Assembly: GCF_016718685.1 (NCBI RefSeq)
Contig: NZ_JADKCX010000022.1
Coordinates: 49,798 to 113,797, forward strand
From: Haliscomenobacter sp.
GTDB lineage: Bacteria; Bacteroidota; Bacteroidia; Chitinophagales; Saprospiraceae
Reading direction: 5' to 3'
DNA: 64,000 nucleotides
In this document: piece by piece, positions 40,401-47,723 of the stretch
Layout: the number at the start of each line of letters is the position of its first letter
Position numbering within the stretch: the stretch's first letter is position 1
Notes under the pieces: model-generated
Told to the model about the DNA's origin: nothing
The model's input: only the letters and a program-made list of their open reading frames with translations
Databases searched by the model: none
Translations under genes and position numbers: made by a program

Positions 40401-40693
40401 AACAACTCCTGGTTGCGGAGTATTACGGCATTGCACCGCTGTTTCAAAGTGAAGCGGGCATCCACCTGTTTTACCTGGCTCATCAAAACCCTTTGCCGAT
40501 TCGGGTACACGTCAAACCAGCCGTTGACAAAATCAATACCTGGCAGGTCATTCGTTTGTACGATGGCAACCGCACCTTGACCGATTTGCGCACGCAATAT
40601 ACCAACGTCATGAGCATGAGTGGCCAAGAATTCAAACTACTGGTTTACGCGGGTTTATCCACCGAATTGCGGCGAGAGTTGATGCGATTCTGA
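37424..40693 (+). CDS. ClpA/ClpB-like AAA+ ATPase with degenerate first ATPase domain and long C-terminal extension
   Basis: 1089 residues, intact. Residues 1-215 are a domain I do not recognise, not the Clp N-domain. AAA1 (about 235-430) is degenerate: GPEGVGRHNL lacks the Walker A Lys, and HKLLIDNPVALL lacks the Walker B Glu. AAA2 (about 500-730) is canonical: FIGPTGVGKTHAAK, VLLLDEIEKAHPKVHD, SIIIMTSNVG, and a D2-small domain with RALRRQIERDL. There is no ClpP-binding loop that I can see. Residues 790-1089 form a helical then beta-rich extension; LLVAEYYGIAPLFQSEAGIH faintly resembles the PCRF domain of release factors (weak). Role unknown: probably a protein-remodelling motor. Confidence 0.85.
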   Translation: MSQQEFKIPTLVQHIQVDGRPYFSLRPLFWPGPISIHRRYQEAVAGYRKEVRHHLSSYPISRYTLDQTLWLIFQPKPVFQKRKLQFSLGKHQVDGLFLVIQFEINGLLVIYLPGFNNSMLFQSNEETPISDLELEKTIKKLLLKEREYQGTEFQPEEYYANRRDYLVDVPVKVDLKFSPNRFVEVQDAHPFFRFFQETEFDGAEEAAKTGNDLNESFPHALQKTFFRDELAAEVYDLMYQRDPIPFVLVGPEGVGRHNLISNAVFHYLSERQDSEKELPISVWALDPNRIISGMSIVGQWQKRMEAIIQYLIKPKTGHKLLIDNPVALLRIGKSSQNDMTLSDVLKPYLEKRSLQTILIATPQEWQLIQEKDRPFSDLFQVIRVYEPDSNTALKIILEQRKILEQENGLRISISAISQLMYVHRIFQSNKALPGAVIRLLRQMAIKHRYGMVDAQNVREEFGMVTGLREEIFSAGYWFEKNEVVNSLQRDLIGQKEAAFALNNVIQLYKAKLNNPRRPISSLMFIGPTGVGKTHAAKILTRYLTGNEEALVRFDMNEYLDPYAIDRLIGDEYNPEGQLTGKIRYRPFSVLLLDEIEKAHPKVHDLFLQLLDDGRLTDRLGRTVDFTNSIIIMTSNVGADDNRFRISLGNDREHQSQAQVYRGALEKQFRPEFVNRIEQIVIFRPLEREHILGISRLQIKELLQRDGFVRRTTILNIQKEALEWVANRGYDPDMGGRALRRQIERDLTSLSADQLLKIRTPGPIILDIHLDDDRLIPSIFPLEFVSPSGETYLPKPPKPESGGSFYRRLLKLVEELNEEVSNRDTPSGYYEHRSIQEDWHYYHFITRLDEMKEDIATIMIAFNNNNFVRNLPTPMRLKQSELFRNRGNARNAQSLEDVKARLFHDAALKEVSETYQFANGVYDAMDTEFVDHYLNVALLRLAGRAFLRGELDKVEIKMESLVAGQGQREIEYLAGRYQALFKHLNIEIDYYPEEQLLVAEYYGIAPLFQSEAGIHLFYLAHQNPLPIRVHVKPAVDKINTWQVIRLYDGNRTLTDLRTQYTNVMSMSGQEFKLLVYAGLSTELRRELMRF

Positions 40694-40703
40694 GTGTTGT
40701 TAT

Positions 40704-40781
40704 TTCACCATAGATTCGCACAGATAAACACGGATTTTTTCGCATTTTAAGCTGTGTTTATCTGTGCGAATCTGTGGTGAA
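40704..40781. repeat. CACAGATT-family inverted repeat, near-perfect 28-bp arms
   Basis: ttcaccatagattcgcacag with its continuation ataaacac pairs with gtgtttatctgtgcgaatct with its continuation gtggtgaa; one mismatch in 28 bases. The loop is about 22 bases. It lies between convergent genes and probably ends transcription of both. Confidence 0.85.
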
Positions 40782-40790
40782 AATACAAAC

Positions 40791-43192
40791 CTAAGGCACC
40801 AAATTCAATTGCCCATACTTCACGGATTCGATTTTCCCTTTGGAGTAAAACAGCGGAAAATATTGGTCCTTGGCCCACATTTCGAATAGATTGCGGTAAT
40901 GAGGATGATCAGGATTGCCCGATTGACCCGGGGAGTTGGTGGCCAGGCAATGGTCCCAATTACCGGTATCCACCACCAGACGGAACGTGGCCCCGTGGGT
41001 TTGATTGTACCCGGCAGCCGTAGCGCCAACGGTTTGTGCATTACCGCCGCGCGGCAACGGGCCATGATCAAGTTTTTTGCGCAATTCCGGATTAACCGCA
41101 CTGCTCAAGGGGTGGCGCAGCAAAACGTGTTTGTATTTTTCCTGCCCGTACACCCATTGGCTGCGGGGAGTGCCCTGAAAACGCGTCGTTAAATTTTGCA
41201 TGGCAGTACTCAGCGCCTGCAAGACAAAGTCGTTGCGTCCTCGGGTGGGATCGGTTCCAAATTTCCCATCGGGTAAAAGCAAAAATTCCACCAGGCGATA
41301 GGTTTGGATGTTGACCAAAGTTCGCACATTAGTTGGCAGCAACATTTGCTCAAATTGACTGCGCAACTGCCTTTCCCAGGCGTCGTAAAGCGTGGCCGCA
41401 ACAGCGTTCTTTTCCAATTGAAAATCCCATTGCAAGAGCATGCGCCGTGCCCATTCAGCGCTGGTATCTGCGCTGACCAAATTGCGCAGGAGCGGCACTA
41501 AATTGCGGGCAGGGATGGAGAGATAATCGGTTTGTAAAGTCGTGAAATCTTGCAACGTGAACTTCCGGCCCGAACTCAATACCTCCGCGCAACGATCGCC
41601 CCGGTACGGATCTGCCCATTTGAATCCAATCGTTTCCCAGTATTTGTAATCTTTGGGGGTCACATTTTCATTGGCGGTGGCCCAAAACCCTTGCGTTGGA
41701 TTGGCCACTCCAGGGCGCTCCAAAATGGGTAAATAGCCATCCCACTCAAAACGACCATCGCCGGGGACGGGCAGCAAGCCACTGTGCTGGCGACGAATGG
41801 GTGTAATTCCTACCGCCTGCCAGCCGATGTTGCCTGCACGATCGGCCCAAATCATGTTTTCAGCCGGAATATGGCTGTATTGACAAGCCAAGCGAAATTC
41901 TTCCCAGTTTTTGGCCTGCCCCATCCGCAAACTGGCCAAATAAGGAGATCCCCCCACTTCCAGCCAGGCGCAACGTACGGCACAAGCGGTTTTAAGTTTG
42001 GGGTCTTCATGCACAACCGGGCCGTGGTGGGTGTATTTCAACTCAACGATAATCGGCGCTTGGCCTTTTACTTTTATGGTGTCTTTGATGATGGTCATTT
42101 TGCGCCACCCCCCTCCTACTTTGTACAAGTTGGGATTAGTTGGATGGGTTTCGTAGACGTACAAATCTTCAGCGTCGGTGGAAAATATAGTTAATCCCCA
42201 GGCACCGTATTCATTGTGGCCAATCGATACACCGGGAATGACGGGTTCACCGCCACCGATCACATTCCATCCCGGCCCCACCAAATGGGTCATGTAACGC
42301 AAAGAAGGTGTCGATACGGCACGATGAGGATCGTTGGCCAGCATGGGGTAACCGCTTTGGGTTTTGTCGCCGCTGACAATCCAGTTGTTGCTGCCTACGT
42401 TGGATAATTTTTCGCTTTGGGCTTCCTGGTATTCTTGTTCTTCCAACGCCGCCAAATCGCGGTATTGGGCGGCATCGGGGTTACGCACTGCCCCAATTAG
42501 GTCTTCGGGTTTAAAACTCAAAGGCTTGCGGAAAGCGCTGTATAGTTTCAGCACGTCCTGCTGGAGGAGGGCTTTGGGGATCGCAGCGTCAAAGTGCAAA
42601 TCGGGTTTTTGGGGATGAAACCAGATCAATTCCCTAAACTTGTCTTCCCCCAGTGCCACCAATGCTTTGATATTGTTCCATTCGTCCGTTACGTTTTCGA
42701 GGAGCCCCTGGTGGCGCGAAATGACCACCGCAGGTGTCCACAAGCCCGGCTTGATGCCCAAGGATTTGAACTCCAGGGGCAGCAATTCCGGTTTTAGTTG
42801 GGTTTGGGTAATCCAGGCATTGACTCCGGCCACAAAAGCGGTGATGATGGATTTGCCGCGCGGGTGGTAATGAGCCATCTCCTGTTCCAGGTTCCCGCGA
42901 AAACGAAACAGGCGTGCGCCCAAATCGCGTTCAATCTCCCGTTCTCCGAGGATTTCAGCTACGGTTCCGGTAGCCTGTCGGCGCCACATTTCAAACTGAA
43001 ACAAACGATCGCGAGCAGCGTAGAAACCTTGGGCAAAAAAAGATCATGTTCGGTTTGAGCATAGATGTGTGGTACACCCCATTGGTCGGTGATGATCTCG
43101 ACCGGTTTTTCTAATCCGGCAAGTTTGAGTTGATCCTGAGCAGAGATGTGCGTGCAGAGGACAATGTAGAAGAGGACAAAAGTGGCTTTCAT
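40791..43192 (-). pseudogene. penicillin acylase family protein, paralogue 2, one N-terminal frameshift
   Basis: About 800 codons. Signal peptide MKATFVLFYIVLCTHISA, then EIITDQWGVPHIYAQTEHDL. The frame breaks near 43035: CTTTTTTTGCC has seven T's where eight are needed to read LFFAQGFYAARDRLFQ, and the second frame then runs to the end. The nucleophile Ser is in NVGSNNWIVSGDKTQ, followed by NDPHRAVSTPS. It resembles the intact paralogue at 13444-15891 in domain order but is diverged. As in that gene, the amide substrate is unknown. The break is a single homopolymer base, so the real gene may be functional. Confidence 0.88.
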
Positions 43193-43305
43193 TTGGCTGT
43201 ATTACGGGTTAAAACCTCCGTAAGTATAGCCTTTAAGTGGGACAAACCATAATGATCAATGCATAAAATTCAGCATTATTGTTTGCTTGAAAAATTTGGT
43301 TTTTA

Positions 43306-43665
43306 TTACATAGAAGCATCTACAACCGCATACTTAGGCCGGTACCTCATTTGGTGTTCACTGTTGTGCATTTGTGGATTATCGATACCAAGATCTAATT
43401 CGATTTTATAGGCGATCCTCAAATTGACATTGGAGAATCGATGGGGTAATTCGCTTGCATTGATCCAGCGCCCCGACTGCAAAAAAATGTAGACTTTCTT
43501 CTCAAGATCAAAATAAAAATTGTACTCCGGAAAATACAAATGCCGGGTTTTCACTCGAAAACCTTGTGATGGGGCCCAAGATGGGGTGAAATTTTTGCTT
43601 TGCGCAGCCATTTCATTGGACAATAAGAGGCAAAAAGCGGCACAAAAGAGTAATTTATAGATCAT
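43306..43665 (-). CDS. small secreted protein of unknown function
   Basis: A 119-residue protein. Signal peptide: MIYKLLFCAAFCLLLSNEMA. The mature part has no motif I recognise; it contains YFPEYNFYFDLEKKVYIFLQ and SGRWINASELPHRF, a pattern of a short beta-rich fold seen in many Bacteroidota hypothetical proteins. It lies 11 bases downstream of the phosphoesterase gene on the same strand and is probably co-transcribed with it. Confidence 0.65.
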   Translation of the reverse strand: MIYKLLFCAAFCLLLSNEMAAQSKNFTPSWAPSQGFRVKTRHLYFPEYNFYFDLEKKVYIFLQSGRWINASELPHRFSNVNLRIAYKIELDLGIDNPQMHNSEHQMRYRPKYAVVDASM

Positions 43666-43676
43666 AATATAGGCGT

Positions 43677-44312
43677 TTAGGTGATTGCATCTACATCAAA
43701 AACGATAGGAGGGTTGGCTATGGTGTACCGAACGTCTAAAATACTGGCATTTAGGTACAGGGTCTCCCCTACTTGCCGCGAGCCATAGGCTTCGTGGATA
43801 TGCCCACAAAGGTGCACTTTGGGCTTAATACGTTGAATAACAGGCAATAAATCTTCACAACCAACGGGCAATCCACTTACCGTACGGTCGTGAATGCCAA
43901 AAACCGGGCCATGCGTAATGATGATGTCGCTGTTGGCTGGAATCAAATCCCAATGCTTTTGAATAGCCGGGCCTCTTTGGCGGTTAAAAGCCCAATCGTA
44001 AAACCAGGGTTGAATGGGTGAACCCCAGATGTGAATACCCGCAATTTCTACGCCGGAGTCGTTTAAATAAATGATTTCAGGAGGAATCATGGTATGGATG
44101 TCAGCAGTGGATGCTTCTTCAAAAAAGAAATCATGATTACCCGCGATGAAGATTTTATAGGCATAATCCAACCCGGCAAACCAATCCAAAAAGCGTTGCA
44201 CTTCGGTTTTTGAACCGCGTGATGAAACGTCGCCAGCATGCAGGAGGACGTCTCCTTCGGGGAGTTCAAAATTGTGTTTACCGTGGGTATCTGAAATGGC
44301 TACAAATCGCAT
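43677..44312 (-). CDS. calcineurin-like metallophosphoesterase
   Basis: A 211-residue cytoplasmic phosphoesterase. The metal-binding motifs appear in order: ISDTHGKH (DxH), LLHAGDVSSRG (GDxx), FIAGNHDFFF (GNHD), IITHGPVFG and LCGHIHEAYG (GHxH). The family includes phosphodiesterases acting on cyclic nucleotides or nucleic acid; the compact size fits the small single-domain group. Substrate unknown. Next upstream on the same strand is the LuxC-like reductase gene after 67 bases. Confidence 0.88.
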   Translation of the reverse strand: MRFVAISDTHGKHNFELPEGDVLLHAGDVSSRGSKTEVQRFLDWFAGLDYAYKIFIAGNHDFFFEEASTADIHTMIPPEIIYLNDSGVEIAGIHIWGSPIQPWFYDWAFNRQRGPAIQKHWDLIPANSDIIITHGPVFGIHDRTVSGLPVGCEDLLPVIQRIKPKVHLCGHIHEAYGSRQVGETLYLNASILDVRYTIANPPIVFDVDAIT

Positions 44313-44379
44313 AGGAGCTAATTTTCAGTAAGCAAAACCATTTTTTCAAGCGCAGAGTTCCAAAGAAAAAGTGATTATT

Positions 44380-45396
44380 TCAAAGTTGGAGCAAAAAAGC
44401 CATGCTGTCCACTCCATCTGGATAGTCCCATAGTTCAGGCTGCTGGGATTTCCCAAAAGGAAAGGTTTTAGCAGAGATGATGCCCGGTTGGGCAATGATG
44501 CACTGGATTTCTTCTGCGCGGCGCTCCAACTCCAATTCTAACTGGGAAATATCATCGTAATACTCATAATGTAATGCCGCAATGCGCGATTGTAAAGAAG
44601 GTTCCTCAATCATTAAAATACAACCATTGGCCTGGTACTGCACCTTGTTCAGGATGTACAAGGCAAAGTTGTAGTCAAAGTTATTTTTGTATTTCTGGTG
44701 CAAAATAATGTCGCGGTATTCGTGCAAGGCTTCTAATAAAGGGTGGAAATTATATCCCCGAGGCAGGTACAACTTGGCCACGTTCCGGCAACCCAGGCCG
44801 AAATAGCGAAAAATATCGTGCCCTAGTTTGTGGAGTTCATCGGCACTTTCAGTTCCGGTCAAAACCGCAACCCCATTGCGGTTTTTGCGGATGATGTGCG
44901 GGTATTTTCCAAAATAAGCTTCAAAATAACGTGCGGAGTTGTTGCTACCTGTCGCAATGACTGCATCCACGTCCCGCATGCGTTCAATCAGCTCAAAGTA
45001 ATTTGCCGTAGCAGGATCGATGTTTGACAACAGTTTCAACAGATAGGGCAAAAGGTAGGGATCTTTGTCCGACAGCTTGATTTTGGCCTTGTGTCCAGCT
45101 ACAAATACACACAATACATCGTAAAAGCCCACCAAGGGTAAATTGCCCGCCATAACCAGGCCAATAGTTTGAGGCTGGTTTTCATCGGGGATGTCATACT
45201 TGCTCGTCCATTCGCGTAAAGGGGCTTTAGCCAAAAAACGTTGGGCAATAGCGGCAATGGCTTGTTCCTGGTTTTCGATCGTAAACCAGGGATTGTGGAA
45301 AGAGGAACGGTGCATGACCGCCATCAGGTATTCGTCTTCAGCGCGTAGGTGTTCGCCTAGTTTTAGGAGTGCGTTGATGCGTGCGGATAGTTGCAT
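44380..45396 (-). CDS. acyl-CoA reductase, LuxC-like
   Basis: A 338-residue member of the LuxC family, which reduces acyl-CoA or acyl-protein to fatty aldehyde with NADPH. Visible blocks: IGLVMAGNLPLVGFYDVLCV (dinucleotide region), IATGSNNSARYFEAYFG, HIIRKNRNGVAVLTG, then FRYFGLGCRNVAKLYLPRGY with the catalytic Cys in LGCRN. No luciferase genes are present. A LuxE-like acyl-ligase gene lies 8 kb away (53193-54176), so the two could supply a fatty-aldehyde or acyl-transfer step. A half hairpin repeat separates its start from the rluD stop upstream. Confidence 0.88.
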   Translation of the reverse strand: MQLSARINALLKLGEHLRAEDEYLMAVMHRSSFHNPWFTIENQEQAIAAIAQRFLAKAPLREWTSKYDIPDENQPQTIGLVMAGNLPLVGFYDVLCVFVAGHKAKIKLSDKDPYLLPYLLKLLSNIDPATANYFELIERMRDVDAVIATGSNNSARYFEAYFGKYPHIIRKNRNGVAVLTGTESADELHKLGHDIFRYFGLGCRNVAKLYLPRGYNFHPLLEALHEYRDIILHQKYKNNFDYNFALYILNKVQYQANGCILMIEEPSLQSRIAALHYEYYDDISQLELELERRAEEIQCIIAQPGIISAKTFPFGKSQQPELWDYPDGVDSMAFLLQL

Positions 45397-45462
45397 GTGG
45401 TTGAGGGTTCGTGGATCCGGGGTTCGTGAGTTCGGGGGTTCGGGGTTCGAAAGTTCCAGGGT
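45397..45462. repeat. GTTCGGG-family element, single arm only
   Basis: A 66-base stretch of variants of ggttcgg, from after the LuxC-like start to the rluD stop. No complementary arm is present. It fills a gap between two co-directional genes, as the full elements do. Confidence 0.6.
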
Positions 45463-46563
45463 TTAAAGTTGGCTGAGGTTACCTTTGGCAGAGGATTTTC
45501 GGCCTTCCAAATAGACCCGCCAATGCTCCATGGCCACTTTGAAATCGTCCGGCAATTCCGAGTCAAAGTGCATGAATTTGTTGGTGCGGGGGTGGATAAA
45601 ACCCAGCGATTTTGCGTGCAAGGCATGCCTGGGCAATACATCGAACATGTGGTCAACAAAAATTTTGTATTTGCTGAAGATGGTGCCTTTCAAAATTTCG
45701 TCACCACCATATTTTTCATCGTTGAAAAGGGTGTGCCCAAGGTATTTCAAGTGTACCCTGATTTGGTGCGTGCGGCCCGTTTCCAGGGTGCATTTGATCA
45801 AACTCACGTAATACAATCGCTCCAATACCTGGTAATGCGTAACCGCCCATTTGCCCTGGTCTCCTTCAGGAAAAACAGTGAAATCTTTGCGAAACCGTGG
45901 GTGGCGCCCCACGTGGGCATTGATGGTGCCGCGGTCTTCTTCGGGTTCGCCCCATACTAGGGCATTGTAGGTCCGCTCGATGGTATGGTAAAAAAACTGT
46001 TTGGCCAAATGGCTCAAGGCAAACTCGTTTTTGGCCACGACCAATAATCCCGAGGTGTTTTTATCAATCCGGTGCACCAATCCTACCCTTTCCTGGAAAT
46101 TTCCGGTGGAAATTTGATTCGGGTCGAGTCGGAGGTGGTAGGCCAGTGCATTGACCAATGTACCTTTAAAATGCCCGACTCCCGGGTGTACCACCAGGCC
46201 AGGAGGTTTATTGACCACCAGTAGATCCTCGTCTTCGTACACCACATTGAGGGGAATATTTTGTGGAACAATCCGAAGTTTATCTGTAGTTGACTTGGGT
46301 AAAATCAAGGTGATTTTCTGCCCAGGCTTGATCTTGAAGTTGGGTTTGATTTCCTGGTCATTTACCAAAACCGAACCGGTTTTAATGGCATTTTGCACCC
46401 GATTGCGCGACACTTCACCGATTCGATCCATTAGAAACTTGTCGATGCGCAAAGGTGACTGATTGCCGTCAACCTCAATGATCCGATGTTCGTAAAATTC
46501 GTCGCTGAGGTTGTCGGAATACTGATGCTTTAGGTCTTCCTGTTCAAATTGCTCTTGTTCCAT
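45463..46563 (-). CDS. rluD: 23S rRNA pseudouridine synthase, RluD-type
   Basis: A 366-residue pseudouridine synthase. After a charged leader the S4 RNA-binding domain begins RIDKFLMDRIGEVSRNRVQN; the catalytic domain has NKPPGLVVHPG and the catalytic Asp in LVHRIDKNTSGLLVV, then LETGRTHQIRVHL. RluD modifies uridines in helix 69 of 23S rRNA; I assign RluD over RluC/RluA by the S4 domain and these motifs, with moderate certainty. The 5' region is divergent from the papain-fold gene. Confidence 0.85.
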   Translation of the reverse strand: MEQEQFEQEDLKHQYSDNLSDEFYEHRIIEVDGNQSPLRIDKFLMDRIGEVSRNRVQNAIKTGSVLVNDQEIKPNFKIKPGQKITLILPKSTTDKLRIVPQNIPLNVVYEDEDLLVVNKPPGLVVHPGVGHFKGTLVNALAYHLRLDPNQISTGNFQERVGLVHRIDKNTSGLLVVAKNEFALSHLAKQFFYHTIERTYNALVWGEPEEDRGTINAHVGRHPRFRKDFTVFPEGDQGKWAVTHYQVLERLYYVSLIKCTLETGRTHQIRVHLKYLGHTLFNDEKYGGDEILKGTIFSKYKIFVDHMFDVLPRHALHAKSLGFIHPRTNKFMHFDSELPDDFKVAMEHWRVYLEGRKSSAKGNLSQL

Positions 46564-46738
46564 TACTCCGACACTTTCATTTATGAGACTACTAATAATC
46601 TACAAAGGTAAAGGTAAGTACCCATTCATACAAACCCTTTATTTTTATGGTGTGGCTTACCCCATAAATATTAATTTTTTCTTTAAGCGTCATAAACCAA
46701 ATTGGTCAAAAGCAACGTTTTGTTCCCAAAAGAATCTT

Positions 46739-47587
46739 ATGAACCGGATAAGTATAACCCTGATTGTGGGTTTTGGTCTATTGCTGATCACTTCAATGTC
46801 TGCACAAAATCCTACCAACCCAGCCAAAACCCAAGCCAACCTGAGCACGCGCAACGCCCAAACCGCAGCTTTTGGCGTGCAAGATCAACAACTGATAGAT
46901 ATGATGATGCCTTTTGTGGCGGGTGTTGGCCGCGCCGGCAGCCTGGACAACCTGCGGGAGCAAAGTGTAAAACCCTTCATGATGCCCGTGCGCGAAATTG
47001 AGCAAGTAGGCACTGAGATGAGTTATACCCTTGCCGCCTGTTTGGAATTTTATTTCAACCAGGACAACAATTACAAGATCAACCTTAGTCCTGATTTCAT
47101 TACGCTCAACTTGCTGGGCCAAAACCGCGCCTTGCAACTTAAAGATGCATTTCAGTTTTTGTCCCAAAATGGCACTGTCGATTCGGCAATCTTGCCCTAT
47201 GGCTCACAACGGCTGACCAATGCGGTTTACAATGCCAATAAATTTCGCATCACCAATTATTTACACGTGTTTAGCCCGCTCAGCAAATCCCTGCAAAAAA
47301 TGTTTGAAATCCGCAAAGCACTGGTGAGAGGCAATCCCGTCATCGTAGAATTCAACGCCGACGCCTCATTGGCCCAGGCCAATGGTAAAGATACCTGGGT
47401 TCCGCAGGGCACTCCCTCCCAAGTTTACCCCCTTGCCGTGGTCAGTTTCAACGAAGACAAAAAAATGGTCGAACTAATGAGTCCTTGGGGAAGCGATTGG
47501 GGTCGCGCTGGTTACATCTGGATTTCCTATGAGCATTTTGGACAAATGGCTCAGAATGGGTTTGTGGTACTACCGGTGGGGCAATAA
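46739..47587 (+). CDS. secreted papain-fold (C1-like) protein lacking catalytic residues
   Basis: A 282-residue protein from the ATG at 46739, whose N-terminus MNRISITLIVGFGLLLITSM is a signal peptide; the reading from 46583 adds 52 residues that overlap the divergent promoter region. The C1A pattern is recognisable: TEMSYTLAACLEFYF stands where papains have QGxCWAFA.. and WGSDWGRAGYIWISY where they have SWGxxWGxxGY. The catalytic Cys is replaced (Met-Ser), the His region reads VYPLAVV instead of GHAV, and NSWG is SPWG. So it looks like a binding or structural descendant of a cysteine peptidase. I can see this fold only by pattern. Confidence 0.55.
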   Translation: MNRISITLIVGFGLLLITSMSAQNPTNPAKTQANLSTRNAQTAAFGVQDQQLIDMMMPFVAGVGRAGSLDNLREQSVKPFMMPVREIEQVGTEMSYTLAACLEFYFNQDNNYKINLSPDFITLNLLGQNRALQLKDAFQFLSQNGTVDSAILPYGSQRLTNAVYNANKFRITNYLHVFSPLSKSLQKMFEIRKALVRGNPVIVEFNADASLAQANGKDTWVPQGTPSQVYPLAVVSFNEDKKMVELMSPWGSDWGRAGYIWISYEHFGQMAQNGFVVLPVGQ

Positions 47588-47723
47588 TCGAAAAACTTTC
47601 TGTCAAAAATTAACACATAAAACACGGGCACAAATAAAAATTCAGCCTAAATTTACTTCTGCTATTATATCGATACCAAATTAGTCTTGCACGATCATAA
47701 TTCCTCATAAAAACTATTGTCAA

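Noticed and set aside
44380..45396. Bioluminescence operon
   Set aside because: LuxC- and LuxE-like genes occur but no luciferase subunits and no linkage; these families are common in non-luminous Bacteroidota.
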